Shown here: piece after piece, positions 44,024 to 52,883 of the stretch | How positions within the stretch are numbered: the first letter of the stretch is position 1 | How the letters are laid out: every line of letters begins with the position of its first letter | NCBI GenBank assembly: GCA_910578845.1 | Contig: CAJTSL010000018.1 | Coordinates: 1 to 64,000, forward strand | Reading direction: 5' to 3' | Source: an uncultured Lachnospiraceae bacterium | Lineage (GTDB): Bacteria > Bacillota > Clostridia > Lachnospirales > Lachnospiraceae | Length of the DNA stretch: 64,000 nucleotides | Translations under genes and position numbers: made by a program | Notes under the pieces: generated by a model | Database searches by the model: none | What the model was told of the DNA's origin: nothing | Seen by the model: the letters and a program-made list of their open reading frames with translations, nothing else

Positions 44024-45742
44024 CTATGCCCGAACCCAAGCGCTGACTTCCGTAGCCAGTTCATTTCTTCCCCGATGTATCTGATACCGGATAGCAGGTA
44101 TCCGTGTCATCGGATGCAACAGATTCGTGTTCGGATCCGCCCCAATGATGATGCCTTCCCCTTGGCCGCACTTAGCCGTTACCTGGCACATACTATAGGC
44201 ATTCTCTACCTGTGCCGCCCGCTCTTCCTGAGCCTGCTTCTCACCTTCTGTATCAATTTCCACCGCAAACCCACAGTCATAAGCTACACATTCCCTGTCG
44301 CTTGTGACGATGTGCTTTCTCACATGGCCGTTCTCCGTAGGGATAATATAAGTTTCCACCCGGATGCCCTCATAGGGAACCCAACGGGAATAAACTTCCG
44401 TCTCCGAAATGCTGAAGTCCTCACAAATCCTTCTTACATAGACATATCCGTTAATATAGAATGCCAGCATGGAATCCGGCGCTGTCTCATGCACCTCGCA
44501 TGTAGACTTTGCCACGCTGAAAGCAAAACGCGTATCATAAGCAAACTTCCCGTACTTGGCAGGCGTTTGCCCATGCCCCGCGGGGGAATATTTCCCCGGT
44601 ACAAAAGCCGTCACATGATTATCATACCGGTGAATCAACATATCCGCATACGGCAGCGCTTTCTGTCTCTCCAATTCCGGCAACGGCTTCGCTTCCACAT
44701 GCCAGAACGGATGCTCATCCGGTAACATCAACACGGCAAATGTCTTAAGTGCCCAATAAGGCGACCCCGGCCCATTATATCGTTCTCCCATGACCAGATT
44801 CGGATATCCATATCCAATTGTCAGAATATCATTCCTGTCAAAAATAGGCTTTTTCATCCAGTCGCAGAAATGTCTGACGATCAAACCTTTCATGATGCCA
44901 ATGTCAATAGGCTCCACACCCGCCATCAGACAGGCGCTAAAAAAGCTCACCTGTGAGAAGCGATAGGTCAGGGAACGTCCAAACGGGAGCGCAGCGCCCC
45001 CCTCGTCAAACCAGTATAGAAACTGCTTCGCAAAAAGCGCAGCGCGTTCTTTATAAACCGCACACCGCTCTGCATCCTCTTCTTCCATGGCTTTCGCATA
45101 GAATAATGTATAGAAATGAATGGCGAATGATACATAGTAATCTTTCTGCCCGGAATCTCCGTCCTGGTACCATCCGTCCCCTAAATAAAAGGAATCGGCT
45201 CCGTCCAGATACTTCTCCAGTTTCTCTACATCATATTTTCTTCCAAGCTTCTTCAGCGCAATGTTCACCAGCACCGCAAATAAGACCCAATTGCAAATTG
45301 GAAGCTCATACTCGTTAATGCCATAGAGCCAGCCGGCAAGATGATCTTTCTCCTTGTCGCTTAACGGCTCCCAGATTTTATCCGGCGAAAGTATCAGGCC
45401 ATACGCCATAGCCGCCATCTCTACGAACCGTTGGTCAAATGCATGGAAGCCGCCCCAATACTCCTCGTTCTCCGGATCAGTGCCTGCCGCAAGCCCTTTC
45501 TTGTAAATCTCTTCGAACTCCTTGTCGCTACCGCCGCCCGCAAAAAAAGGCACGAGCCCCCATAGAATCCTCGAGAAAGCTTCCAGCCTGATTGTCCTGC
45601 GCTCATACGTCGTCGCCGTAACGCCCAGATCAATTCCTGCCTTTTCCTTCGTATAATATGGTATGAGCGGCCTGATGATTTCCATTAATAAATTCTGGAA
45701 ATCTGCCTTGCTATGTAATTGTCCTTCCCAATCGGTCTTCAT
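44024..45742 (-). CDS. DUF2264 domain protein (putative glycan-acting enzyme)
   Basis: The protein starts with FQNLLMEIIRPLIPYYTKEK and continues with TTYERRTIRLEAFSRILWGL, as in DUF2264. The first 370 residues look like an (alpha/alpha) toroid and the rest is beta-rich. This layout is found in glycoside hydrolases and lyases. The family is repeatedly found in loci for uronic-acid-containing glycans, which agrees with its GH88 and lyase neighbours. No signal peptide is seen. The ATG at 45742 has AGAGGGGG at a spacing of 6; a longer frame lacks support. Confidence 0.82.
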   Translation of the reverse strand: MKTDWEGQLHSKADFQNLLMEIIRPLIPYYTKEKAGIDLGVTATTYERRTIRLEAFSRILWGLVPFFAGGGSDKEFEEIYKKGLAAGTDPENEEYWGGFHAFDQRFVEMAAMAYGLILSPDKIWEPLSDKEKDHLAGWLYGINEYELPICNWVLFAVLVNIALKKLGRKYDVEKLEKYLDGADSFYLGDGWYQDGDSGQKDYYVSFAIHFYTLFYAKAMEEEDAERCAVYKERAALFAKQFLYWFDEGGAALPFGRSLTYRFSQVSFFSACLMAGVEPIDIGIMKGLIVRHFCDWMKKPIFDRNDILTIGYGYPNLVMGERYNGPGSPYWALKTFAVLMLPDEHPFWHVEAKPLPELERQKALPYADMLIHRYDNHVTAFVPGKYSPAGHGQTPAKYGKFAYDTRFAFSVAKSTCEVHETAPDSMLAFYINGYVYVRRICEDFSISETEVYSRWVPYEGIRVETYIIPTENGHVRKHIVTSDRECVAYDCGFAVEIDTEGEKQAQEERAAQVENAYSMCQVTAKCGQGEGIIIGADPNTNLLHPMTRIPAIRYQIHRGRNELATEVSAWVRA

Positions 45743-45776
45743 GGACATCCCCCTCTCATTCTGATTACCAACAATA

Positions 45777-45984
45777 GGCAATTACGAAATTCCTATTTTC
45801 CAAAACCTAGTTATGCCATATAGACAATATCACGAGCAGGGTACTTTGGCGCCGTCGGCACTTAGACGCTGTATTTTAGCGTCTTATGTGCCGCTACGAG
45901 TGTCAATGTAGCGAAAGCGCGCCCTGCGACGATTTGTCTATATTGTATAACGAACCGATTTCATAACATAATTTCGCAATTACC
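45777..45984. mobile_element. 208-bp fold-back MITE-like element
   Basis: The terminal inverted repeats are GGCAATTACGAAATT (45777-45791) and AATTTCGCAATTACC (45970-45984), matching in 13 of 15 positions. AATA flanks both ends as a possible 4-bp target duplication. The interior folds back: ATATAGACAA...GCAGGG on the left pairs with CCCTGC...TTGTCTATAT on the right, and an inner hairpin GGCAC...AGACGCT/AGCGTCT...GTGCC forms the tip. It codes for nothing. A related end lies at 1-70. Confidence 0.75.
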
Positions 45985-47176
45985 AATACATCTCCCAATC
46001 CCCGCCAAGCCTCGTCAGCGCTTCCATATAGAAATAATCTCCCCAGGAGTTACACTCATCCACGCCATAATGGTTGCACGTATTATAAGGAGAATGATTT
46101 GAATAGGTGCTATGCAGCACAAGGCCGTTTGACGTCGCAAAATCTTTTACCGCGTAATGGTCATACAGAGATTTCATCAATTGCTTCGCATATTTCAGAT
46201 ATACCGCTGCCTCTTCCCCATCAAGCGACTTTATCATCTCTAACATGCCGCAGGCGGCAATTGACGCTGACGAAGAATCTCTCGGCTGCTCGTCCCCGTC
46301 CGTAAATTCAAGATCCCAGAACGGCACCATGTCTTTTGGCAGATGCTCTAAGAAATATTGTGTCACATTTTTGAATATCTCAATATATTCTTCCCGCCCG
46401 GTATACCGATAAGCAAGCGCCGCGCCGTAAATGCCCCATGCCTGCCCTCTCGCCCATGCGGAACCGTCCCGGTATCCCTGGCAAGTAGCGCCGTGGTCGG
46501 GTTCTCCGGTTTCCATATTAAAGAAGAACGTATGCCAGGTCGAATAATCTTCCCTGATAACGTTCTTTATCGCCGTATGGATATGTTTCTCCGCAATATC
46601 ACGGTACTTCTTATCTTTCGTCTCTTCCGATGCCCAATATAATAGAGGCAGATTCAATAGGCAGTCAATAATCAGACGATAGTTCTCCGGCGCGTCCATA
46701 GGCCCCCATGCCTGTATGAACTCTCCAACCGGATGATACCTCGTAATCAACTGCTCTGCTGCCTTAATCGCAGCTTCCCTGCCTTTCTCATCTTTCGTCA
46801 GCTTATAAGCTGCCACGCACGAAGGCGAGTATAAGAATCCCATATCGTGATGTTCCACTTCTATCTTTTCATCAATCCTATGCAAAAAGCTCTCCACCTG
46901 CACTTGCGCAGCCGCTTTGAGCTTCTTAGCATCTTCCATATTATTTTTCGCAAGGGCATATTCATATGCAAGCCAGATTTCTCCTGTCCAAAATCCGGTC
47001 GTCCAGTAGTTATTCTCAATCGGCTGATAAAAGCCATTTTCACTATATGCCTTCTGGAATTTGTCCGTAAACTCCGGCAGATTCCTAAGCACTTGCCGTT
47101 TCGCAAAATCAAGCGCCTCATCCACTTCTTTCTCTGTAATCACCGCGCTGTCTGCAAATAAAACCTTCCTCTCCAT
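45980..47176 (-). CDS. GH88 unsaturated glycuronyl hydrolase
   Basis: Family GH88 removes 4,5-unsaturated uronic acids from oligosaccharides made by polysaccharide lyases. Recognisable segments are WTTGFWTGEIWLAYEYA, HHDMGFLYSPSCVAAYKLT, GPMDAPENYRLIIDCLLNLPLLYWA (with the key Asp), and HGATCQGYRDGSAWARGQAWGIYG. Length 398 is normal. No signal peptide, so it acts on imported oligosaccharides. Its TAA stop codon lies inside the terminal repeat of the adjacent MITE-like element. Confidence 0.93.
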   Translation of the reverse strand: MERKVLFADSAVITEKEVDEALDFAKRQVLRNLPEFTDKFQKAYSENGFYQPIENNYWTTGFWTGEIWLAYEYALAKNNMEDAKKLKAAAQVQVESFLHRIDEKIEVEHHDMGFLYSPSCVAAYKLTKDEKGREAAIKAAEQLITRYHPVGEFIQAWGPMDAPENYRLIIDCLLNLPLLYWASEETKDKKYRDIAEKHIHTAIKNVIREDYSTWHTFFFNMETGEPDHGATCQGYRDGSAWARGQAWGIYGAALAYRYTGREEYIEIFKNVTQYFLEHLPKDMVPFWDLEFTDGDEQPRDSSSASIAACGMLEMIKSLDGEEAAVYLKYAKQLMKSLYDHYAVKDFATSNGLVLHSTYSNHSPYNTCNHYGVDECNSWGDYFYMEALTRLGGDWEMYW

Positions 47177-47200
47177 AATTTATGACCAGCCTTTCTATCA

Positions 47201-47222
47201 GCCTGCGGCATTACCCGCAGGC
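47201..47222 (-). promoter_or_regulatory. Hairpin between permease and GH88 genes
   Basis: GCCTGCGG and CCGCAGGC form an 8-bp stem with a 6-base loop. No T-run follows on the minus strand, so it is more likely an mRNA-stabilising or processing structure than a terminator. Confidence 0.5.
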
Positions 47223-47247
47223 ACAACTATGATTTTTTCTGTTAACT

Positions 47248-48114
47248 TTAGCCTTTTAATCCGGTAGACGCAACGCCTTCCACGAAATATTTCTGCAAGC
47301 ATAAGAACACGATGATCACCGGGATTAAGGAAAGCACGGAACCCGCCATAATCAATCCGTATTCGGACGAATACTGGCCGATGAACATCTTTAATCCAAG
47401 CTGGATTGTCTTCTTGCTCTCTGTCTTCAAATAAATAAGGGGCCCTAAGTAATCATTCCATGTGCTGACGAATGTAAAAATCGTAAGCGTAGACAAAGCC
47501 GGTTTCGAAAGCGGCAGCATAATCTTGGCATAAATCTTATATTCGCTCATGCCGTCAATCCTGGCAGCCTCGCAAAGCTCGCTGGGAATCCCCTCATAGA
47601 ACTGTTTCATCAGGAACACGCCAAATGCCGAAAATGCCTGTAAGCAAATCATCGCCATCAGCTTATCGTTAAGCCCCATGCTGCGCATCATGATAAACTG
47701 CGGCACCATATACACCTGCCAAGGCATCGCGATGGTCGCTATGTACGCAAGGAACAGCCCATTCTTATGCTTAAATTCCAGTTTTGCAAAAGAATAAGCG
47801 GCAAAGCTTGACGTAAGAAGCTGTAAAAACGTAACGACGATTGTCAATAATACCGTATTCTCTACGAACTTAAGCATTGGGATCTTCGTCCAGATTTTCG
47901 CATAATTATCCCACTTTGGCACTTCCGGTATCCATACGAAAGGATTCATCATAAACACTTCTCTGTCCGATTTAATAGAGGCGGACAGCATCCACAAAAA
48001 TGGTATAATCATGATGATTGTTATAATCAATAATATCACATATACTAAAATTTTACCAATCAAAGCGTTCCTGCTTTTGGATTTATATTTTTTGTTGTCT
48101 ACCATATCACTCAT
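47248..48114 (-). CDS. Carbohydrate ABC transporter permease (MalG/LacG type)
   Basis: The product has six membrane helices and the EAA loop CEAARIDGMSEYKIYAKIMLPLSKPA, typical for the second permease of CUT1 sugar importers. WNDYLGPLIYL and the C-terminus YFVEGVASTGLKG are also of this family. The ATG at 48112-48114 has AAAGGAG at a spacing of 7; the ATG/GTG upstream does not. It pairs with the permease encoded just before it. Confidence 0.93.
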   Translation of the reverse strand: MSDMVDNKKYKSKSRNALIGKILVYVILLIITIIMIIPFLWMLSASIKSDREVFMMNPFVWIPEVPKWDNYAKIWTKIPMLKFVENTVLLTIVVTFLQLLTSSFAAYSFAKLEFKHKNGLFLAYIATIAMPWQVYMVPQFIMMRSMGLNDKLMAMICLQAFSAFGVFLMKQFYEGIPSELCEAARIDGMSEYKIYAKIMLPLSKPALSTLTIFTFVSTWNDYLGPLIYLKTESKKTIQLGLKMFIGQYSSEYGLIMAGSVLSLIPVIIVFLCLQKYFVEGVASTGLKG

Positions 48115-48142
48115 GTCATTTCTCCTTTCTACCACATCTTAT

Positions 48143-49192
48143 TTAAGCTTCCAGTTTTTTCTCATATCTAAACTGAACCAATGTAACGGCAAGCACGATT
48201 AAGAACAGTACCATCGCAATGGCGCTCGAATATCCCAAATCCCAATAATTGAATGCATTCTGATAAATGTAGTAAACGAGAACGGTCGCTGATGTTGAAA
48301 GCTTTCCGTCACTGCCGCCCGCGAGCATAACGGCAATATCATATACTTTGAAGCAATTGATTGTCAGCATGACAACTACAAAGAAGGTGGTAGAACGAAG
48401 CTGCGGCCATGTTATGTATTTGAATTTCTGCCATGTATTGGCACCGTCCAAGCTTCCCGCCTCATACAGCTCCGCCGAAATCCCCTGTAGCCCGGCAAGA
48501 TAGATGACCATGTAATACCCCATATATTTCCATACACTGAACAGAATCAGCGTCACAAGCACCAGGCTCCCGCTAAACCATTTCGGCAAATTCTCCTGCG
48601 GTACGCCGAATACCGTTAAGAGCAGATAGTTAATCGGTCCCTTCGAAGGGTGGAAAATCATGCTCCAGACAGCCGTAATCGCTACTAACGACGCGACATA
48701 TGGGAAAAATGCCACCGTACGGAACAATCCCCTCGCTATGATTTTCTGGTTGAGGACAATCGCCAGCGCCAGAGAGGCAATCATCGTAAGCGGAACCGTA
48801 CCGACAACATAGATCATTGTATTTTTTAACGCTGCTACGAAAAACGTATCAGACGGAAGTTTCATAAAATTATCAAACCCTACAAAAGTAATCTCATTGC
48901 TCCCATCCCAGTTCATGAATGCAAGGACAAAAGCAAACACGATGGGAATCAAAGTAAAGACAGCAAACCCAATGAAGTTAGGCGCAATAAACGAATACGC
49001 GACCAAATCCCTCTTGGCTTCCCTGCTCAAGATCCTGTTATTCCTGATTGCCGTCAGTTTCCTCTGCTTCTTCTCTCTCTCCGCAATCAGTTTCTGCTTT
49101 TTCTTAATATCCGATTCTTCGCGAATCTTCTGCATCAGAGCAGCCGATTCCGTCTCCAGCTTTTTTATCTGCGCAGCTTTTTTTTCATCCAT
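48143..49192 (-). CDS. Carbohydrate ABC transporter permease (MalF/UgpA type)
   Basis: A charged, probably coiled-coil N-terminal extension (residues 1-60, rich in K, E and R) precedes six membrane helices. The EAA loop is YEAGSLDGANTWQKFKYITWPQL. Homologous UgpA/MalF permeases lack the long cytoplasmic tail, so the extension may contact the ATPase or a regulator. No ATPase gene is in the operon; a shared MsmK/MsmX-type ATPase elsewhere would energise it, as is usual in Firmicutes. Confidence 0.93.
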   Translation of the reverse strand: MDEKKAAQIKKLETESAALMQKIREESDIKKKQKLIAEREKKQRKLTAIRNNRILSREAKRDLVAYSFIAPNFIGFAVFTLIPIVFAFVLAFMNWDGSNEITFVGFDNFMKLPSDTFFVAALKNTMIYVVGTVPLTMIASLALAIVLNQKIIARGLFRTVAFFPYVASLVAITAVWSMIFHPSKGPINYLLLTVFGVPQENLPKWFSGSLVLVTLILFSVWKYMGYYMVIYLAGLQGISAELYEAGSLDGANTWQKFKYITWPQLRSTTFFVVVMLTINCFKVYDIAVMLAGGSDGKLSTSATVLVYYIYQNAFNYWDLGYSSAIAMVLFLIVLAVTLVQFRYEKKLEA

Positions 49193-49222
49193 ATCATAAC
49201 CCCCTGCCTTTTTTTGTGATAC

Positions 49223-49251
49223 ATAAGGCTGGTTTTTTACACCAGCCTTAT
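49223..49251 (-). promoter_or_regulatory. Stem-loop between the solute-binding protein and permease genes
   Basis: ATAAGGCTGG and CCAGCCTTAT form a perfect 10-bp stem with a 9-base loop. No T-run follows on the minus strand. Such hairpins commonly protect the binding-protein mRNA and keep permease levels lower. Confidence 0.6.
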
Positions 49252-49346
49252 ATGTCTTTATTCTATTCTCTTATGGATCGCTTCCATTTCTAATGGATAT
49301 AAAAACCCCGGTCTCTATGAAAGCCCATTCCTTACTGCTATCGCTA

Positions 49347-50777
49347 TTACTGGCCTAATACCTTGCCAACTTCTTCGTTCATGGATGCGATGCCTTCATC
49401 AATCGTCACTTCCTGATTCATGATGGACTTATGATACGTATCCAGGATGTCATTAATCTGGGATACGTTCTCCGCATAAGGAACTTCCAGATACAAATTG
49501 GAAACGCTCAAAGCTTCCTTGCTTGCTTCGTCTGTCGGGAAACCTTCCAGTCCAGCGATGATGCCTGCAACTTCGTCATTCATTAATGCCGGGAAGTTAC
49601 CTGTCTCCGCCATAACCTTCGCTCCTTCCGCACCGGATACCCATTCAACAAATGCAAATGCTGCATCTTTGTTAGCGGATACGCTTGTTACGGCAAGGCC
49701 TGTGATCGTACCAAGTGTAGAACCTGCCTCTACGCCGTCAGCATGAGGATATTTTACAAGGCCCCAGTTGCCGCAAAGGGAAGAATCATACTCGCCATTT
49801 GCAAGGCTGGAAATCAATGTGGAAATATACCAGGAACCCATATTCATCATCGCCACGTCCCCGCTGGAGAATGCTGCGGAATAATGGAGGCCTTCAGCGC
49901 TCAAATCCGCATAGTTCCTACAAATCTGGTCATTTTCCTGATTCAGCACCATTTCATAATAAGGTTTGAAGAAATCATATTCACCGTCTAAGATAGAATG
50001 CTGTCCGTCAAGTACGCCAAATAACTGGACTGCGCTTCTCCATGTATGATAATGTGTGCCATAAATCTGGGAACCGAAAGTCGGGTCGGCTACCTGTCTT
50101 GCCAGCGCATCATATTCTTCAAATGTCATATCATTTGTCGGATAATCAACGCCTGCCGCATCAAAAATGTCTTTGTTATAGAACACTACCCAGAAATCGT
50201 TTCTGAAAGGCAGTTCATAAAGGCTGCCGTCTACCGTTACCTGTTTGTCAACGCCGCCGTACTGGCTAAGGTCAATGCCTGCTGCGGAAATATAGCTGTC
50301 AAGAGGCTCTAATGTGTTCTTAGATACCAGTGTCGCATAACCCGGAACGTCTTTAATCGTAACGACATCGAAATCAGAACCGCTTCCTGACAATTCCGTT
50401 GCAAGGACCGTCATATAGTCGGCAGAGCCTAAGTCTACCATTTCCAATGTCACATTCGGGTTAGCCGCTTCATAAGCCTCTTTTAACGCGTTCCAGTAAG
50501 GAGTCGTATCCTTATCCCAGATTGCCCATTTCAAGGTAACCGCTTCTCCTGCCGCATCGCCGGCATTCGCGTCTGTCGCCGCTGCATCTGTCTGCGTCTC
50601 GTCCTCTTTCGTTTCAGCCGCTGCATCCGTGTTCGTATCGGCTGCTGCATCTGTCTGCGTCTGTGTATTGTCAGCAGTGTTCTCAGATGTCTGTGCGCCA
50701 CCGTCCGAGCCACAGCCGGCAAGCAGTCCTGTCAACATTGTTGCACTCAGCAATACGCTCAAAACTTTTTTCTTCAT
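49347..50777 (-). CDS. Extracellular sugar-binding lipoprotein of ABC importer
   Basis: A signal peptide with lipobox LAGC (Cys at residue 22) is followed by a long acidic, Thr/Asp/Ala-rich linker (about residues 25-80) and a family 1 solute-binding domain (VTLKWAIWDKDTTPYWNALKEAYEAANP onward, described by its first 20: VTLKWAIWDKDTTPYWNALK). It captures oligosaccharide, probably unsaturated uronyl type given the neighbouring genes. GGGAGG precedes the start. It is the first gene of the transport operon and is divergent from the YesM/YesN-like pair. Confidence 0.92.
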   Translation of the reverse strand: MKKKVLSVLLSATMLTGLLAGCGSDGGAQTSENTADNTQTQTDAAADTNTDAAAETKEDETQTDAAATDANAGDAAGEAVTLKWAIWDKDTTPYWNALKEAYEAANPNVTLEMVDLGSADYMTVLATELSGSGSDFDVVTIKDVPGYATLVSKNTLEPLDSYISAAGIDLSQYGGVDKQVTVDGSLYELPFRNDFWVVFYNKDIFDAAGVDYPTNDMTFEEYDALARQVADPTFGSQIYGTHYHTWRSAVQLFGVLDGQHSILDGEYDFFKPYYEMVLNQENDQICRNYADLSAEGLHYSAAFSSGDVAMMNMGSWYISTLISSLANGEYDSSLCGNWGLVKYPHADGVEAGSTLGTITGLAVTSVSANKDAAFAFVEWVSGAEGAKVMAETGNFPALMNDEVAGIIAGLEGFPTDEASKEALSVSNLYLEVPYAENVSQINDILDTYHKSIMNQEVTIDEGIASMNEEVGKVLGQ

Positions 50778-50998
50778 GAATATTTCCTCCCTTAATTTTA
50801 TTTTGCAGACCGCCTGACGGCGTTCTACGCTATTTAGTATATAATCCCAACCGGCAATTTCCCATAGAATTTCTTTCTATTTCATACACAATTTATTCAA
50901 GATTTTTACAAAATATTTATATTTATCCTCAAAAGATATCTTTTCTTTGAAAAAAATGCATTATTTATTCCAATCTTGTGTTCTATCGTTTATTTACT

Positions 50999-51026
50999 TT
51001 CAACAAATCATCCGTTATGCTAAAAT
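50999..51026 (+). promoter_or_regulatory. Candidate promoter of the YesM/YesN-like operon
   Basis: TTCAAC (50999-51004) and TAAAAT (51021-51026) are 16 bases apart. The match is moderate. The intergenic region (50778-51053) is very AT-rich and must also hold the promoter of the binding-protein operon and the YesN-type binding sites, but I see no clear repeats for them. Confidence 0.4.
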
Positions 51027-51059
51027 ATTTAGAAAAAGAAAGGAAACGGTGGCTTGTTT

Positions 51060-52883
51060 ATGACAAAACTGCATAAAGTTTTCTCTACAATCAGAGCGCG
51101 TATCTTACTCTGTACGATTTCTTTAATCGTCCTGATCTGCATCATCATTACCGCCATAAGCTATTTCCTCGTTTCGAATAATTTACGCCAGAACCTAATC
51201 CAGACATCAGAAACAAGGCTCTCTTTTCTGGGGGAATCCATAGATGCCAATGTCCGTAATGTCACGAACTTCGTACATTCCTGTCAGACAAGCACGAAAA
51301 TCATCCGTTTCGCGCTAGAAACAGAGCCATACGACAATAAAACAAAACGGGAGACCCGCGATTTTGTCATGGAGAACTATGCCGCCAATGCGACGCTCCC
51401 CACACAGCTTATCCGCATGGTCATCCTTGGGAATAACAGAAAAGGCATCGTCCAGATCGTAGAGCCTCCATACTCTACCGTCGCGGTTTCTGCTGACGCC
51501 ATTTTGTCGCTTCCTTATTTTGATCTACTGCATGATAATATGGAAGAACTATCAGCAGGCATTTTCACTGATCCGTTCCATACGGCAAGGGACGTGCCGA
51601 TGATACCATTCGTATATCCCATCATACATCCTTATAACGCGGATGAAATCGGCTATATTTTCACGGAAATGTCCCTTTCCGTCATTACAGGCCCCATCGC
51701 GGATTATTTATCGGAAGCCGACAGCCGTTTTTTCTTCCGGATTGACGGGCAGCTTTACCGTTTCGAAGGCAATACGCTGGCTCCTTGCTCCGGGCAATTC
51801 GAAACCATAGAAGATTTATCCGATATGGCGTTAAGCCCCGGCACATCCATCCGGACAGTGCGCGATGAAAATACGCAAGAAACGTTCACGATTGTTACAA
51901 GGCCTCTTGACACGGCCGGCTGGTATATCACAGAATGTGTAGATGAGACACACCTTTCCAACAGCATTTTTAAAATCCTTTTTAGCATTGTATTGATCAT
52001 TATTGCCTCCTCAAGCCTCATTGGCATTTTCCTGTCCTGGTTCCTCTCCCGGACAGTCAATGCCCCGGTAAGACAGCTCCAGTCCAGAATTAAGAGAATA
52101 GAGGAAGGAGATTTCTCACGGGATACGGCAACCGAATGGGAACACGAGCTTGGAGACATTGGCAAAACGATTAACGATCTATCAGAAAACGTGCTATTGT
52201 TAATGAACCAACGGATTGAGGATGAGCGCCAGAAAAAAGACTATGAATATAAAATGCTGCAAAGCCAGATTAACCCGCATTTTCTCTATAATACACTAAA
52301 CTCCATCAAATGGATGGCAACAATCCAGAATTCACCGGGTATTGCGGAGATGACAACCTCTCTTTCCCATTTGTTAAAAGATATATCCAAAGGAACGACC
52401 AACGTCATTTCCATTAAACACGAACTGTCTTTAATCAATGATTATTTCATTATCCAGCAATACCGCTATGGCGGCGCCATTACCCTTGCCTTTGCGATCG
52501 AAGACGATGCGTTGACGTCGTGCCAGATTCTTAAATTCACGCTACAGCCTATTGTGGAAAACGCCATTTTCCATGGCATTGAGCCGAAAGGGACAACCGG
52601 ATGCATTACCATCCGTATCTATCAGGATGCCACACAGGACATCCACATAGATGTTACCGACGACGGCATCGGCATGGAGCCGGAGCTTGCCGAGAGGCTT
52701 TTAGAGATGGAGTCCCCTGCCGCTTCTTCCCTTTTCAGGGAAATCGGTATCAGTAACGTACATAAACGCCTACAGTATGAATTCGGAAACCAATATGGCC
52801 TTTCCATCACAAGCGAGAAGGGAAAATATACGACCATTTCCATATTGCTGCCTTTCAGAAAGAGTGAGGAAACATATGATTAA
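51060..52883 (+). CDS. Sensor histidine kinase, YesM family
   Basis: A membrane helix (about residues 15-40), an extracellular sensor domain of about 240 residues, a second helix (about 305-330) and a HAMP linker precede the His_kinase domain NPHFLYNTLNSIKWMA, in which the His is the phospho-acceptor. The HATPase domain follows (PIVENAIFHGI, DDGIGM, GISNVHKRLQ). YesM-type kinases sense extracellular sugars or binding-protein complexes. Its stop overlaps the next start by 8 bases. Confidence 0.93.
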   Translation: MTKLHKVFSTIRARILLCTISLIVLICIIITAISYFLVSNNLRQNLIQTSETRLSFLGESIDANVRNVTNFVHSCQTSTKIIRFALETEPYDNKTKRETRDFVMENYAANATLPTQLIRMVILGNNRKGIVQIVEPPYSTVAVSADAILSLPYFDLLHDNMEELSAGIFTDPFHTARDVPMIPFVYPIIHPYNADEIGYIFTEMSLSVITGPIADYLSEADSRFFFRIDGQLYRFEGNTLAPCSGQFETIEDLSDMALSPGTSIRTVRDENTQETFTIVTRPLDTAGWYITECVDETHLSNSIFKILFSIVLIIIASSSLIGIFLSWFLSRTVNAPVRQLQSRIKRIEEGDFSRDTATEWEHELGDIGKTINDLSENVLLLMNQRIEDERQKKDYEYKMLQSQINPHFLYNTLNSIKWMATIQNSPGIAEMTTSLSHLLKDISKGTTNVISIKHELSLINDYFIIQQYRYGGAITLAFAIEDDALTSCQILKFTLQPIVENAIFHGIEPKGTTGCITIRIYQDATQDIHIDVTDDGIGMEPELAERLLEMESPAASSLFREIGISNVHKRLQYEFGNQYGLSITSEKGKYTTISILLPFRKSEETYD

